NCBI RefSeq assembly: GCF_003263785.1
Contig: NZ_JYJK01000007.1
Coordinates: 1-64,000, forward strand
DNA length: 64,000 bases
Direction of reading: 5' to 3'
From: Vibrio variabilis
GTDB taxonomy: Bacteria > Pseudomonadota > Gammaproteobacteria > Enterobacterales > Vibrionaceae
Made by a program: the position numbers and the translations under genes. The notes beneath the pieces were generated by a model. It did not search any database and was not told the origin of the DNA. It saw only the letters and a program-made list of their open reading frames with translations. Below are positions 18,631 through 26,215 of this stretch, one piece after another (within the stretch, counting starts at the first letter, position 1; each line of letters begins with the position of its first letter).

Positions 18631-18735
18631 TTATCAACTTACGGTTGGTTTTTTTGATATCAATATATGGTTGTTTCTCTGGTAAGTTGTTGATTATAGA
18701 TGAGTTGTAAATGTCATTTTATGGTTGTTTCAACA
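18631..18735 (-). repeat. Tn7-like transposon end with four TnsB-like sites
   Basis: Four related repeats face the same way: TTATCAACTTACGGTTGGT (18631-18649), TATCAATATATGGTTGT (18658-18674), TGATTATAGATGAGTTGT (18691-18708) and TGTCATTTTATGGTTGT (18712-18728). The terminal TTCAACA ends at 18735. Read inward from 18735 the end begins TGTTGAAACAACCATAAAAT, very close to what I remember of the Tn6677 end. This is the distal (left) end of the element that starts at 401. Confidence 0.6.
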
Positions 18736-18740
18736 AACTA

Positions 18741-18820
18741 TGTAAAAACAACCATACCTTGAAATAGCTTGTTTAGTGTACAACTCTTAGGTGAGTTTAC
18801 TTCAGGTATGGTTGTTTGTT
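18741..18820 (+). repeat. Second Tn7-like end, tnsA-proximal, back to back with the first
   Basis: TGTAAAAACAACCATACC begins at 18741, only 5 bp (AACTA) after the other element's end; its first 12 bases equal those at 401. TnsB-like sites are ACAACCATACCTTGAAAT (18748-18765), a weaker one at 18780-18795, and an inverted AGGTATGGTTGTTT (18804-18817) next to the tnsA start. That last site might have served TnsB autoregulation. This would be the right end of an element extending rightward. Confidence 0.55.
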
Positions 18821-19149
18821 ATGAAAAAACGGATTCTCAGAAATTTGTCAGTTAAAAACATATCACGCTTTGTCAGCCTTAAAACTGACTTCATTCACAC
18901 AGTCGAATCCGACTTATAGTTTTATACCTGCTTTCACGTTGAATTACCGCCAAAATTCTGACTTTTGAAGCTCAACCCATTGGCTTCGACTATCATCTTG
19001 ATGCTAAGCGGCGTAAGTATACTCCCGCCTTTCTAGTAACTTACAATGACACATATCAATCATTTTATGATAGTAAACCAAAGAGCATTGCGGAAAACGA
19101 GGAATTCAAAGAGACTTTTCTGCAAAAAAAGAAAGCAAGCCGAGTATAG
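18821..19149 (+). pseudogene. tnsA: Dead tnsA: Tn7-like transposition endonuclease remnant
   Basis: TnsA is the endonuclease that cuts the 5' transposon ends. Translation from the ATG at 18821 gives a start RNLSVKNISRFVSLK then TVESDL. An in-frame TAG follows at 18917, exactly where the family has ESxLE. The frame continues FYTCFHVE, shifts once near 18955 (four A, five expected) and goes on LTFEAQPIGFDYHLDAKRRK, YTPAFLV and FYDSKPKS to a stop at 19149. The family motif is TPDF; here the catalytic Asp is Ala. Nonsense codon, frameshift and lost catalytic residue together mean real decay, not only sequencing error. The length (~110 residues) covers only the N-terminal nuclease domain; tnsB and tnsC are absent. 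Confidence 0.72.
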
Positions 19150-19911
19150 GACGATAGCATTGTACATTGCCGTGATTTTTCGACTTGACTTCCTTTTGAA
19201 GTCATAATGTGACTCCTTCATATTCTTGTTTGCAAATCTTCCATAGACATAATTATCAAGAGTTGTCGAGTTACAGATGTTAGTTCATAAGCAACACGAT
19301 TCTGATTGTCTTTGCGAATTTTTATATTATGTATAACAAAAAGATTTAAATTTCGTCATCACCCAAGTGGGTGTTTAATCCTTTCCATGATTCCGAAGTG
19401 TGATGTGGGTTTTAAACTTTAAAATAGTCTGTTTAAATAATGAGCTTTAGCAAGCTATATATAAATGAGTTACCATTTGAATGGCGCAATTTATATTTAT
19501 AAATCATGCTTTGATTTTGGAGTGTTGTGATGAATAGTCCGCTACGCTACCTGAGGATTTTTTGAGTTTCGTACATAGTGGTTACCAGTTCGGCTTTATT
19601 TTGATGTTAATTTAGGGGGGAAGTCACTTAAGTTGTAAGTAAATTTCAACTTCTCCAATTTTTTAATGTCGAATACTATTATTGAAAATAATTTATAAAA
19701 ACTATGGCATCAAGCGCTGAATCTATAACTGTAAGGTTCTGGGAAAGAGGAATAAAGTTATGTTGAGTGTTGTGTGGAGTAATACTCTGAAAATAATGAG
19801 ATTTTAATAGGTGTGAATATATAAATGAAATATAAAAATAATATGAATGTTCTTGAGGAGAAGATTATTTAGTGTAACGTCTGTCAATGAGTAGTAGACA
19901 GAGATTTGAAG
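19150..19911. other. AT-rich gene-free DNA after tnsA remnant
   Basis: No convincing reading frame is present. Visible items are a short palindrome CACCCAAGTGGGTG near 19363, and weak AT-rich promoter-like DNA ahead of the LuxR gene. It is probably eroded transposon DNA where tnsB and tnsC once lay; I could not find their remains. Confidence 0.5.
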
Positions 19912-20658
19912 ATGAAGAGCAAACGCACTATAGAATTTGAGGTATCAGATAACATCAATTTTTCCTATCGTGAACACATTAAGCAGACTCTTCTTTTACT
20001 TGGTGTGGAACATATTGCCGTTTCTGTAGTGATGCCCAACAAGTTACCTTATTACCTAGAAGTCAACGGTTTGAGAGAGAGACTAAAGTCTACATCTAAA
20101 GAAAAGACCATCCAAATACTTGAGAGTTACTCTGCTGAAGTTGGGGAACCAAAGAGCCAAAAAGTCGCTTGCATTGTCAACAAAGAAATGTGGGTAAGCT
20201 ACTTCTGTAGTGATGAACTTGTAATCAAGTATACTAATCCATATCTGTATATTGAAAAAATGAAACTAGATTGTGGAAGTCAAGTCGTCTTATATACTCA
20301 AAGCTTAGAGGCATTAGAGGAAGAGTCATTGTTTTCATTAAGAAAGTTTTCATATATTGTTGAGAAGTGGGTGATTTCTTGGCTTGCTCACCAAAGGTTG
20401 CTTTTTTCCTTAGCCAAATTCCAAAGTTTCAACCAAGAGGCCTTTGAACTCAAACTTACCAAAGCTGAGCAAGACGTCTTAAATTTGATGCTCAAAGGCT
20501 ATACTAGTAATGAGATTTCCGTCTATCGTCAAGTTTCCAAAGAGACCGTGCGCTGCCAAATAAAATCACTTCTCTATAAAACTGGGTGCCATAGCCAGAA
20601 TGAATTGATTGCTAGTCACAGCCACTTCAATCATCTTTGTTACTCATTGTTTAATTAA
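19912..20658 (+). CDS. LuxR-family transcriptional regulator
   Basis: 248 residues from the ATG at 19912 (a TTG six bases upstream is also possible). The first ~175 residues match no sensory domain I recognise. The C-terminus is a LuxR/NarL helix-turn-helix: KLTKAEQDVLNLMLKGYTSN then EISVYRQVSKETVRCQIKSL and LYKTGCHSQNEL. There is no receiver aspartate, so it is not a standard response regulator. It precedes a diguanylate cyclase gene on the same strand. Confidence 0.8.
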   Translation: MKSKRTIEFEVSDNINFSYREHIKQTLLLLGVEHIAVSVVMPNKLPYYLEVNGLRERLKSTSKEKTIQILESYSAEVGEPKSQKVACIVNKEMWVSYFCSDELVIKYTNPYLYIEKMKLDCGSQVVLYTQSLEALEEESLFSLRKFSYIVEKWVISWLAHQRLLFSLAKFQSFNQEAFELKLTKAEQDVLNLMLKGYTSNEISVYRQVSKETVRCQIKSLLYKTGCHSQNELIASHSHFNHLCYSLFN

Positions 20659-20705
20659 CAGTGATTACTAATTAACTCGTATTATAACTGTGATGTTACT
20701 TTATT

Positions 20706-21562
20706 ATGGATAGATTCTTAGCTTGTGCTGTTTGTATTGCAACAGCTTTGGTGTTTGTTTTCTGCACTATTCAAGATGTCTACAGTTACGTGTTTGAGTA
20801 TCTAGTTCTATTACTCCTTACCGTAGTCTATCTATCAGGATATGTCTCTTTTTCATTAACCTCTCGCTGTGGGTTTCTGCTGCTGATTTGTCACAAGCTT
20901 TACGAGTGTCTAGAGGAAGTGACAGAACTCCAATGGTGGCTGGAGCAGGCGCGAGTGGTTGAATTTATATTTGACGATATGCTTGTGTTAACGGGCATAG
21001 CTATGATTGCAAAAGGGCTGCTATTGACACTACGGAAGCAGAATTATCTACTTAGCAAAGATCCTCACACTCGTTCTTATAACAAACTCGCTATCGAACG
21101 TATTGCACAATCAGAGATCGAAAGTGGAAGAGTTCGTCGATTAGACACGTCTATATTGATTGTAGACATCGATAACTTTAAACACTTTAATGATACCTAT
21201 GGCCATCAGCTAGGTGATGAAGCACTGGTCGCAGTAACTAGACACTTGCAGAGCCAAATTAGAACTTCAGACTATTTGTCACGGTGGGGGGAGATGAGTT
21301 TGTGATAGTATGCCCTAATACGTCTCAGACACAAGTTATAAGGCTCATGAAACGTATACAACAGTCTTCCAATCAGCTTCTCCGCATTCAATCTGTTCCA
21401 ATAAAACTGAGTATCGGTGCTGCAACATCAGAGTGTTCGATTGATACGTTTAGCCAGACTTTAAGAAACGCCGATCGCTCGCTATATCATGTAAAAGAGC
21501 AAGGTCGAAATGGATACAAACACTACGCTGAGAGTGAGATAGTTAGTTGTCAGCTTTCGTGA
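20706..21562 (+). CDS. Membrane diguanylate cyclase (GGDEF; frameshift at a G run)
   Basis: About three N-terminal helices (residues 4-105) precede a GGDEF domain: KDPHTRSYNKLAIE, ILIVDIDNFKHFNDTYGHQLGDEAL, then the active site. The frame breaks in a run of six G at 21286-21291. With seven G the protein reads SRWGGDEFVIV, restoring the signature, and RTSD five residues upstream is the inhibitory I-site. Restored length is ~285 residues. It would make c-di-GMP in response to a membrane signal. Its last 20 bp overlap the convergent Crp/Fnr gene. Confidence 0.85.
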
Positions 21563-22265
21563 TTTTTCTAGGATCTTGTACCATTAGATTCATGCTGCTC
21601 ACTTGTTTTTCCAGCCCTTCGATGTTCGTCACCAAGATTTTATTTCGAGACAGTTTCACAAGCCCTTTATGTTCTAACTTCTTTAGTAATGCATTAAGTT
21701 TAGAACGTGTACAGCCGACAACTGCACTGAGTTTTTGCTGAGTTATGTGCATCTCACAACTAGACTTATCTTCCATCTTGCTATGAATATCCAATAGGAT
21801 ATAACAAAGCTGCAACAGGTTGTTGTGAGCGAAAGAAAGGAATGCTTGTAACCAAATAACGTGGGCTCGCTTGCTGCAGTTGAATAGCCATTTGTACACC
21901 TCTGGTTCTTTCTTGGCTAGGGCGAGTATGCGGCTTTCTGGAAAATGGATGATTTCTGTCGACTCAATCTCTTCAAAGGTAGCAATGATCTGAATGTTTT
22001 CATTGAGTGTGTTTACGCCAAGCCAATCCCCTTTACCAAATATGCCCCCGATGGTTCTTTCTGGCTCTGTGATGTAAAAGCAGCTCGCTGTGCAACCTTT
22101 CAAAATGTAAAACACGCCTCGTTCATGAGCGTATTGGTCTTGTGCCGGACATCCTCGGGAACCGTACTCATATCTCGCAAGCCTGATCAACGACCATTTT
22201 AACGAATCACTTAAATCACAAGGCCAGTCAATGTCTTTTATGTTTAAAGTCAGAACGTCCGTCAT
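21543..22265 (-). CDS. Crp/Fnr-family transcriptional regulator
   Basis: 240 residues. The N-terminal cyclic-nucleotide-type beta-barrel shows the GVFYILKGCTASCFYI and GGIFGKGDWLGVNTL patterns. The C-terminal winged helix has ITQQKLSAVVGCTRSKLNAL then LKKLEHKGLVKLSRNKILV. There is no N-terminal Fnr cysteine cluster, so it is not an obvious oxygen sensor. A perfect copy of the locus palindrome (22335-22350) lies 70 bp upstream of its start, in the space shared with the next gene. Confidence 0.82.
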   Translation of the reverse strand: MTDVLTLNIKDIDWPCDLSDSLKWSLIRLARYEYGSRGCPAQDQYAHERGVFYILKGCTASCFYITEPERTIGGIFGKGDWLGVNTLNENIQIIATFEEIESTEIIHFPESRILALAKKEPEVYKWLFNCSKRAHVIWLQAFLSFAHNNLLQLCYILLDIHSKMEDKSSCEMHITQQKLSAVVGCTRSKLNALLKKLEHKGLVKLSRNKILVTNIEGLEKQVSSMNLMVQDPRKITKADN

Positions 22266-22334
22266 AACTGCTCCTCTAGTATCCTAATCACTATTTTGTG
22301 GAGTAACCATACTCAATACTTGCACCAGAAAGAT

Positions 22335-22350
22335 GCAGTAAAATTACTGC
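22335..22350. promoter_or_regulatory. Locus operator, copy 1
   Basis: GCAGTAAAATTACTGC is a perfect 16-bp palindrome between the divergent Crp/Fnr and winged-helix genes. It belongs to a family of about ten sites in the promoter regions of this locus. Confidence 0.65.
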
Positions 22351-22436
22351 TTTATCAGAGAGGTATACCATCTGTTACCTAGGGAACATAAATTCCTCTT
22401 TCGTAATTGCTAATATACAAAATAAAAGGAAAATAA

Positions 22437-22739
22437 ATGAATAGTGATTACAGATTTACCCTAAACGGAAAGGTGATTGACTCTACATCAAAAGTCATAC
22501 GCTGCGAAGAAACTCGCCATATTCTAGGGTGTTTACCACGAAATTATCGGGATATTCTATATCATATGTACGCCAACTCAAATGACGTCATATCTAAAAG
22601 CGAACTTGCTGATGTTGGCTGGAATGGTAAGAAGGTAAAGCTTTCATCGGTTGTCGTAGCTATTTCAGAGATAAGAGCTCTACTAGGGCAAGATATAATA
22701 CTGACGATACATAACGAAGGGTATGTATTGAATGTTTAG
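22437..22739 (+). CDS. Stand-alone ToxR/OmpR-type winged-helix protein
   Basis: 100 residues, essentially a single Trans_reg_C (ToxR/CadC-like) DNA-binding domain: CEETRHILGCLPRNYRDILY, then SKSELADVGWNGKKVKLSSV and the wing LTIHNEGYVLNV. There is no receiver domain before it and no transmembrane or periplasmic segment after it, unlike most ToxR-like regulators. It could be a cytoplasmic co-regulator or the surviving part of a longer gene. Its promoter carries the perfect locus palindrome. Confidence 0.75.
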   Translation: MNSDYRFTLNGKVIDSTSKVIRCEETRHILGCLPRNYRDILYHMYANSNDVISKSELADVGWNGKKVKLSSVVVAISEIRALLGQDIILTIHNEGYVLNV

Positions 22740-22748
22740 ACTTGATCA

Positions 22749-22773
22749 AGTAGCACTATATATTAGTGCTACT
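22749..22773. terminator. Hairpin between convergent genes
   Basis: A 10-bp stem (AGTAGCACTA 22749-22758, TAGTGCTACT 22764-22773) with a TATAT loop sits after the winged-helix stop and before the SDR stop on the other strand. No long T run follows, so termination strength is uncertain. Confidence 0.5.
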
Positions 22774-22820
22774 CAAGTTGGTTTAATCAGAGCTTATATT
22801 GTGTCTGCGTATAATCGAAG

Positions 22821-23645
22821 TTAAGCTACTTTACGGATCACAAACGATACAAATCGGCCAAACGAGCTTTCTCCTTTGATTTTTTGCGTCCATGCCATGA
22901 ACTTGGCATCAACTGTACTTTGATAGATAAGCTTAGGCTTTTCCCTAAACCCCGCGCTCAACAAGGCTTTGACGGTAGAATCTGTGTTCGAACCGCTGTC
23001 ATAGGCTTTCTTAAGGAAACGATGCGCTTTTTCTACTGGAACTCGATAGTCTTCAATGACGTCTGCTTTGCTTAGCATATCATTGAGCTGAATGTCAGGG
23101 AGTTCGGTTTGTACACATCCGGGCTCAACTAACACGATCTTAATGTTAAACTCCTCTACTTCTTGCGCTAGAGTCTTTGCCATTCCGCTGAGGGCGTGTT
23201 TACTCGCTGTATACCAACCATTCATACTTGAAGCCGTGCGTGCCGCAATGGAAGTCGTAAACACGATCCGCCCTCTTCGCTGTTTTCGCATGTAAGGGAG
23301 TACGGCTTTGGCTATTCTTGCTGGCCCAAGTAGATTGGTGTCGAGTTGTGACTGCGCATTTTCTATGCTTTCTACTTCAACTGGCCCCGCAATAGGGTAA
23401 CCAGCATTAGAGTAAACAATATCAATAGATCCGTGATGTTCAATCATGCTATCGACCATGATATCGATGCTCTCTCTGTCGCGCACATCGACTTTGAACA
23501 CTTTCGCTCCTAATGCTTGCAGTTGCTGTAACTTTCCTAGCCGTCTAGCGCCACAATAAACGTTATGACCTGCCGTAATTAAAGACAAAGCAAGGTCGTA
23601 ACCAATGCCAGATGAAGCACCAAAAACGAGAATATTTTTACCCAT
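22821..23645 (-). CDS. Short-chain dehydrogenase/reductase (SDR)
   Basis: 274 residues, NAD(P)-dependent oxidoreductase, cytoplasmic. The cofactor motif GASSGIG is near residues 9-15, followed by YSNAGYP (NNAG equivalent), the catalytic TSIAARTASSMNGWYTASK with Tyr-x3-Lys, and VEPGCVQTE. CGARR after the second strand suggests NADP preference. It is transcribed with, or just after, the membrane protein at 23818, from promoters bearing locus palindromes. Confidence 0.9.
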   Translation of the reverse strand: MGKNILVFGASSGIGYDLALSLITAGHNVYCGARRLGKLQQLQALGAKVFKVDVRDRESIDIMVDSMIEHHGSIDIVYSNAGYPIAGPVEVESIENAQSQLDTNLLGPARIAKAVLPYMRKQRRGRIVFTTSIAARTASSMNGWYTASKHALSGMAKTLAQEVEEFNIKIVLVEPGCVQTELPDIQLNDMLSKADVIEDYRVPVEKAHRFLKKAYDSGSNTDSTVKALLSAGFREKPKLIYQSTVDAKFMAWTQKIKGESSFGRFVSFVIRKVA

Positions 23646-23707
23646 AACGCTACCTATTCATACTATTAAAACTGATAACAGAGTAAGTGATGCATATGAT
23701 TTATCAT

Positions 23708-23723
23708 ACAGGGAAAATACTGC
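23708..23723. promoter_or_regulatory. Locus operator, degenerate copy
   Basis: ACAGGGAAAATACTGC, 63 bp upstream of the SDR start, keeps the right half-site and the 16-bp frame of the locus palindrome; the left half is degenerate. Confidence 0.4.
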
Positions 23724-23817
23724 TTGAGGTTATATTGAGTTCGAAATGTCTAGATAAGATAGTGCCCAGTTTTGAAAACAACTGGGCACTCGTTGAGTAA
23801 TTGGAAGTAGCGGTGAA

Positions 23818-24234
23818 TTAGGCAGTTTGAGCGTTTGTTTTCCGCAACTTTTGGTTTTCCAACCAGTAACCAATCGTATAAGCACAAATGGTAATATCGG
23901 TAATGACAAAAGGAACAAACTTGGCGTTTAGATAAGCCGTCTCCGGGTTGAAAAAGTTTGAGGTAAATAGATACACCATAAACAGTTTTTCGAGAAAGGA
24001 GTACAAGACAATGGATTCTCGCCATTGTGGTATAAATGGACTAGCAGTGATGAAAAAGCCCATAAGACCAACCATGATACCCCAGTGTCTGAACAGAAAA
24101 ACATACTGTGAATCATAGGACAATCCATTCATTTCACGTAGAGCGCTTTCTGGGTTGATTGCATAAATGACGGCGTACATGGTAACTAAACCAGCAATCA
24201 CCATGAAGGGTTTGAAGTAACGATTGAAGAACAT
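23818..24234 (-). CDS. Small four-helix membrane protein, unknown function
   Basis: 138 residues with four predicted membrane helices (roughly 10-27, 47-63, 74-92 and 106-123) and a short basic tail. It includes YVFLFRHWGIMVGLMGFFIT. I do not recognise a named family with confidence; size and layout recall DoxX-like or DUF4345-type proteins. It lies upstream of the SDR gene on the same strand and has the locus palindrome in its promoter region. Confidence 0.6.
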   Translation of the reverse strand: MFFNRYFKPFMVIAGLVTMYAVIYAINPESALREMNGLSYDSQYVFLFRHWGIMVGLMGFFITASPFIPQWRESIVLYSFLEKLFMVYLFTSNFFNPETAYLNAKFVPFVITDITICAYTIGYWLENQKLRKTNAQTA

Positions 24235-24294
24235 AAGGTCGTCCTAGTTTGATTTGAATTGCCTGTAAGATAATCCAAACCAAGGGTAGGGTAA

Positions 24295-24311
24295 GCAGTA
24301 AAAATTACTGC
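24295..24311. promoter_or_regulatory. Locus operator, copy with 3-nt spacer
   Basis: GCAGTAAAAATTACTGC keeps both perfect half-sites (GCAGTAA/TTACTGC) with one extra central base. It lies 61 bp upstream of the membrane protein gene at 23818-24234. Confidence 0.6.
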
Positions 24312-24316
24312 ATTAT

Positions 24317-25258
24317 CTACTCATTCGTGTCTGCCATCTGCTTGCTTTCAATAGCACTTCTTATTGCTTTAATACAGTAGTCGTACAGCGGTGTATTGTG
24401 GTTCTTCTCTGAATAATAGACGGCATGGTGGCGTGGCGATGGAATGTAATCTTGTAACCATGCAGGCTGGTGGTTGGTGATGTCATTTGTTGCCATTGAG
24501 GAAGAGAGGTTTTCTGATATGACCAATAGGTCTGAATGTTGAATAAGGTTGACTAGCACAGACATACTTGCGGAGCGATATGAAAACCGGAAGATCTCAG
24601 GGTGATTACGCGTAAGGACGGCTCCGTAATCCGGCAAGCCTTGTACAAGAACGCCACCTCTTGGGTACTTTTGAAACTCTTCGATTGTCAGCTCTGACAA
24701 GCCGATTGGGTGGTTAACCCTCGATAGAATAACCGGGCGGCTCTCTGTCAATGGCGTCGCCCTTAAATACTTAGGTGTGTCGATAGGGTAGAAGTTTAAT
24801 CCCAAATGTACGCGACCTTCTTGAATGTCTTTAGGGGTTTCCTCGTCCCAAATGGTGATGTTGAGCTTCGCGTTGGGGAATAAGTTAAATATCAGTGAAC
24901 TGGTGAGCTCATTTGCAAGTGCCTCTAAAAGTACACTGGATATCGCAATAGTGAGCTCGCCCGTGAACGTTTTTGGATCGATGTGAGCGTGTTCGTTAAG
25001 TTTCTCGTCCCAAAACTTTAACTGTTGATCTAATCCATCACCAATAAGGTCGGCCTTGTGAGTACTCTGCAGGGTTGCTCCCGCGCTGTAAAATAGCTTG
25101 TCACCAGTATAATCTCTTAGTTTAGATAGCGTTTGACTCACCGCTGATTGACTTATTCCAAGCTGCAAGGCGGCTTTTTGTGTCGAACGAAGCTTATAGA
25201 CCTCATTGAAGATACGAAGATAGTTAAGATTAAGCTGCTTGGTATAGTTGTTGTTCAT
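24317..25258 (-). CDS. LysR-type transcriptional regulator
   Basis: 313 residues. The helix-turn-helix is LNLNYLRIFNEVYKLRSTQK then AALQLGISQSAVSQTLSKLR, followed by a substrate-binding domain with SRVNHPIGLSELTIEEF. It is divergent from the outer-membrane protein at 25366. The 15-bp palindrome ATTAGTTTTGCTAAT (25270-25284) in between has LysR-box geometry and is probably its own site. It is unlike the two paralogous LysR proteins at 10520 and 16712. Confidence 0.9.
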   Translation of the reverse strand: MNNNYTKQLNLNYLRIFNEVYKLRSTQKAALQLGISQSAVSQTLSKLRDYTGDKLFYSAGATLQSTHKADLIGDGLDQQLKFWDEKLNEHAHIDPKTFTGELTIAISSVLLEALANELTSSLIFNLFPNAKLNITIWDEETPKDIQEGRVHLGLNFYPIDTPKYLRATPLTESRPVILSRVNHPIGLSELTIEEFQKYPRGGVLVQGLPDYGAVLTRNHPEIFRFSYRSASMSVLVNLIQHSDLLVISENLSSSMATNDITNHQPAWLQDYIPSPRHHAVYYSEKNHNTPLYDYCIKAIRSAIESKQMADTNE

Positions 25259-25269
25259 AATAAAACCGT

Positions 25270-25284
25270 ATTAGTTTTGCTAAT
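25270..25284. promoter_or_regulatory. Candidate LysR box
   Basis: ATTAGTTTTGCTAAT has 5-bp inverted arms and T-N11-A spacing, 12 bp upstream of the LysR start and 82 bp upstream of the divergent outer-membrane protein gene. Confidence 0.45.
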
Positions 25285-25365
25285 AGACGTAATAAGTGGG
25301 ATAAAAAACACTATTCATTTAAATTCCTCCTCATTCCTTTGTTTATAGAAATGAATAGGTTTTAA

Positions 25366-26172
25366 ATGAAATTTAATAGATGTCCTGTCGCTGTTATTGT
25401 CGGTGCAAGCTTATTGTTTTCGAGTAGTCTGCTTGCCGATGAGCCTGAGTACCATGATGCCGATCCTCGTAATAGCAGTGCACGCGCTGCCGTTTTTGCC
25501 GATGATGAGGGTGAGTTAAAGCTGCTTGCTGGTGGCGGCGTGGGCGGCTTAACCAGTGATATTTCTCAAACTGTCGGTTTCGCTGAGTACTACACGCAAT
25601 CTGAGAATGCTCGCATACGCGGTGCGCACTTTGACCACTTCGGTGGTGTTTACGTTGATGTTTACCACTTAAAACAAGCGGCAAACATGTACACCACAGG
25701 TTATATGCTTCCTCTTAGTAGCGAAGATGGCACATTGTTCTTCCCCTCTTTGAACTATACCTATGTCGACTTTCAAACCAATGATCTTGCAGACGTCATG
25801 AACTCTCAATTGTCATTAAATGGTGGCTATCCAGAGCATCTCCCTAACGGTGTGTCATCGAGCCACATTACCACTTTGTTAGGTGATAGCGAGGCTCACT
25901 TGGGCTCTGTAAACCTGTATGCATTGCACCCCTGGAACGATACCCATTTCTCAGTGTTCAACATCAACTTAGGCTCTTCCTATGGTGGTGCTGAAATGCA
26001 AGTGGCGAATATCATGTGGTTACAGGGCATTAAAACCAAAGTCCAAGACAAAGACTTCAATATTATGTTCGAGCTCAAGTACGACGTTCTCTCTATCCAG
26101 AACGAGAAACAAGGGTTCGATGAAAAGTCAGAAGAAGTCACAGCATCCATCGGCATTGACTATCGCTTCTAA
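25366..26172 (+). CDS. Predicted outer-membrane protein, unknown function
   Basis: 268 residues with a signal peptide (cut near LLA-DEPEYHD), then alternating strand pattern and a C-terminal SIGIDYRF barrel signature. The N-terminus after cleavage (DADPRNSSARAAVFADDEGE) and overall size parallel the protein at 11569. Both follow a divergent LysR gene in a sulfatase-containing region. It may be a small porin or surface channel for the locus substrate; function is not established. Confidence 0.65.
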   Translation: MKFNRCPVAVIVGASLLFSSSLLADEPEYHDADPRNSSARAAVFADDEGELKLLAGGGVGGLTSDISQTVGFAEYYTQSENARIRGAHFDHFGGVYVDVYHLKQAANMYTTGYMLPLSSEDGTLFFPSLNYTYVDFQTNDLADVMNSQLSLNGGYPEHLPNGVSSSHITTLLGDSEAHLGSVNLYALHPWNDTHFSVFNINLGSSYGGAEMQVANIMWLQGIKTKVQDKDFNIMFELKYDVLSIQNEKQGFDEKSEEVTASIGIDYRF

Positions 26173-26180
26173 ACGACGGT

Positions 26181-26206
26181 AAAAGCTCTGCTCGCACAGA
26201 GCCTTT
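26181..26206 (-). terminator. Terminator between convergent genes
   Basis: Stem AAAAGCTCTG / CAGAGCCTTT with a six-base loop. On the minus strand it ends GCTTTT, so it mainly serves the FadL-type gene, with weak activity on the plus strand. Confidence 0.6.
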
Positions 26207-26215
26207 ACTGCAAAA

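Larger units (their letters stand above)
401..18735. mobile_element. Putative transposase-less Tn7-like element attached to guaC
   Basis: The left boundary starts TGTAAAAACAAC at 401 and the right boundary ends GTTGTTTCAACA at 18735; inverted, these agree at 10 of 12 positions. Both ends contain spaced repeats of the form ACAACCAnAAAnTGATAA (two at 408-441, four in inverted orientation at 18631-18728), which is how TnsB sites are arranged in Tn7-like ends. From memory, the 18735 end read inward closely resembles the end of the Vibrio I-F3 element Tn6677. The cargo is the DUF3604/HupE module, an ABC transporter and sulfatase locus 1. No tnsA-E, cas genes or CRISPR array lie inside. Weak point: the flanking 5-mers (ATTTG at 396-400, AACTA at 18736-18740) do not match as a target-site duplication should. 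The element may be non-autonomous or a recombinant of two elements. Confidence 0.55.

Noticed and set aside
18528..18710. 60-residue open frame inside the gene-free stretch
   Set aside because: Its composition is not protein-like, it has no recognisable family, and it overlaps the proposed RNA-like island and the TnsB-like sites.
19017..19210. Short minus-strand open frame with a good AAGGAG site, antisense to the tnsA remnant
   Set aside because: Only about 44-50 residues, low complexity, and largely antisense to the better-supported tnsA frame.
20706..21562. GGDEF gene as a true pseudogene
   Set aside because: The break is exactly in a G run and one added base rebuilds the catalytic GGDEF motif, so a base-calling error is far more likely.
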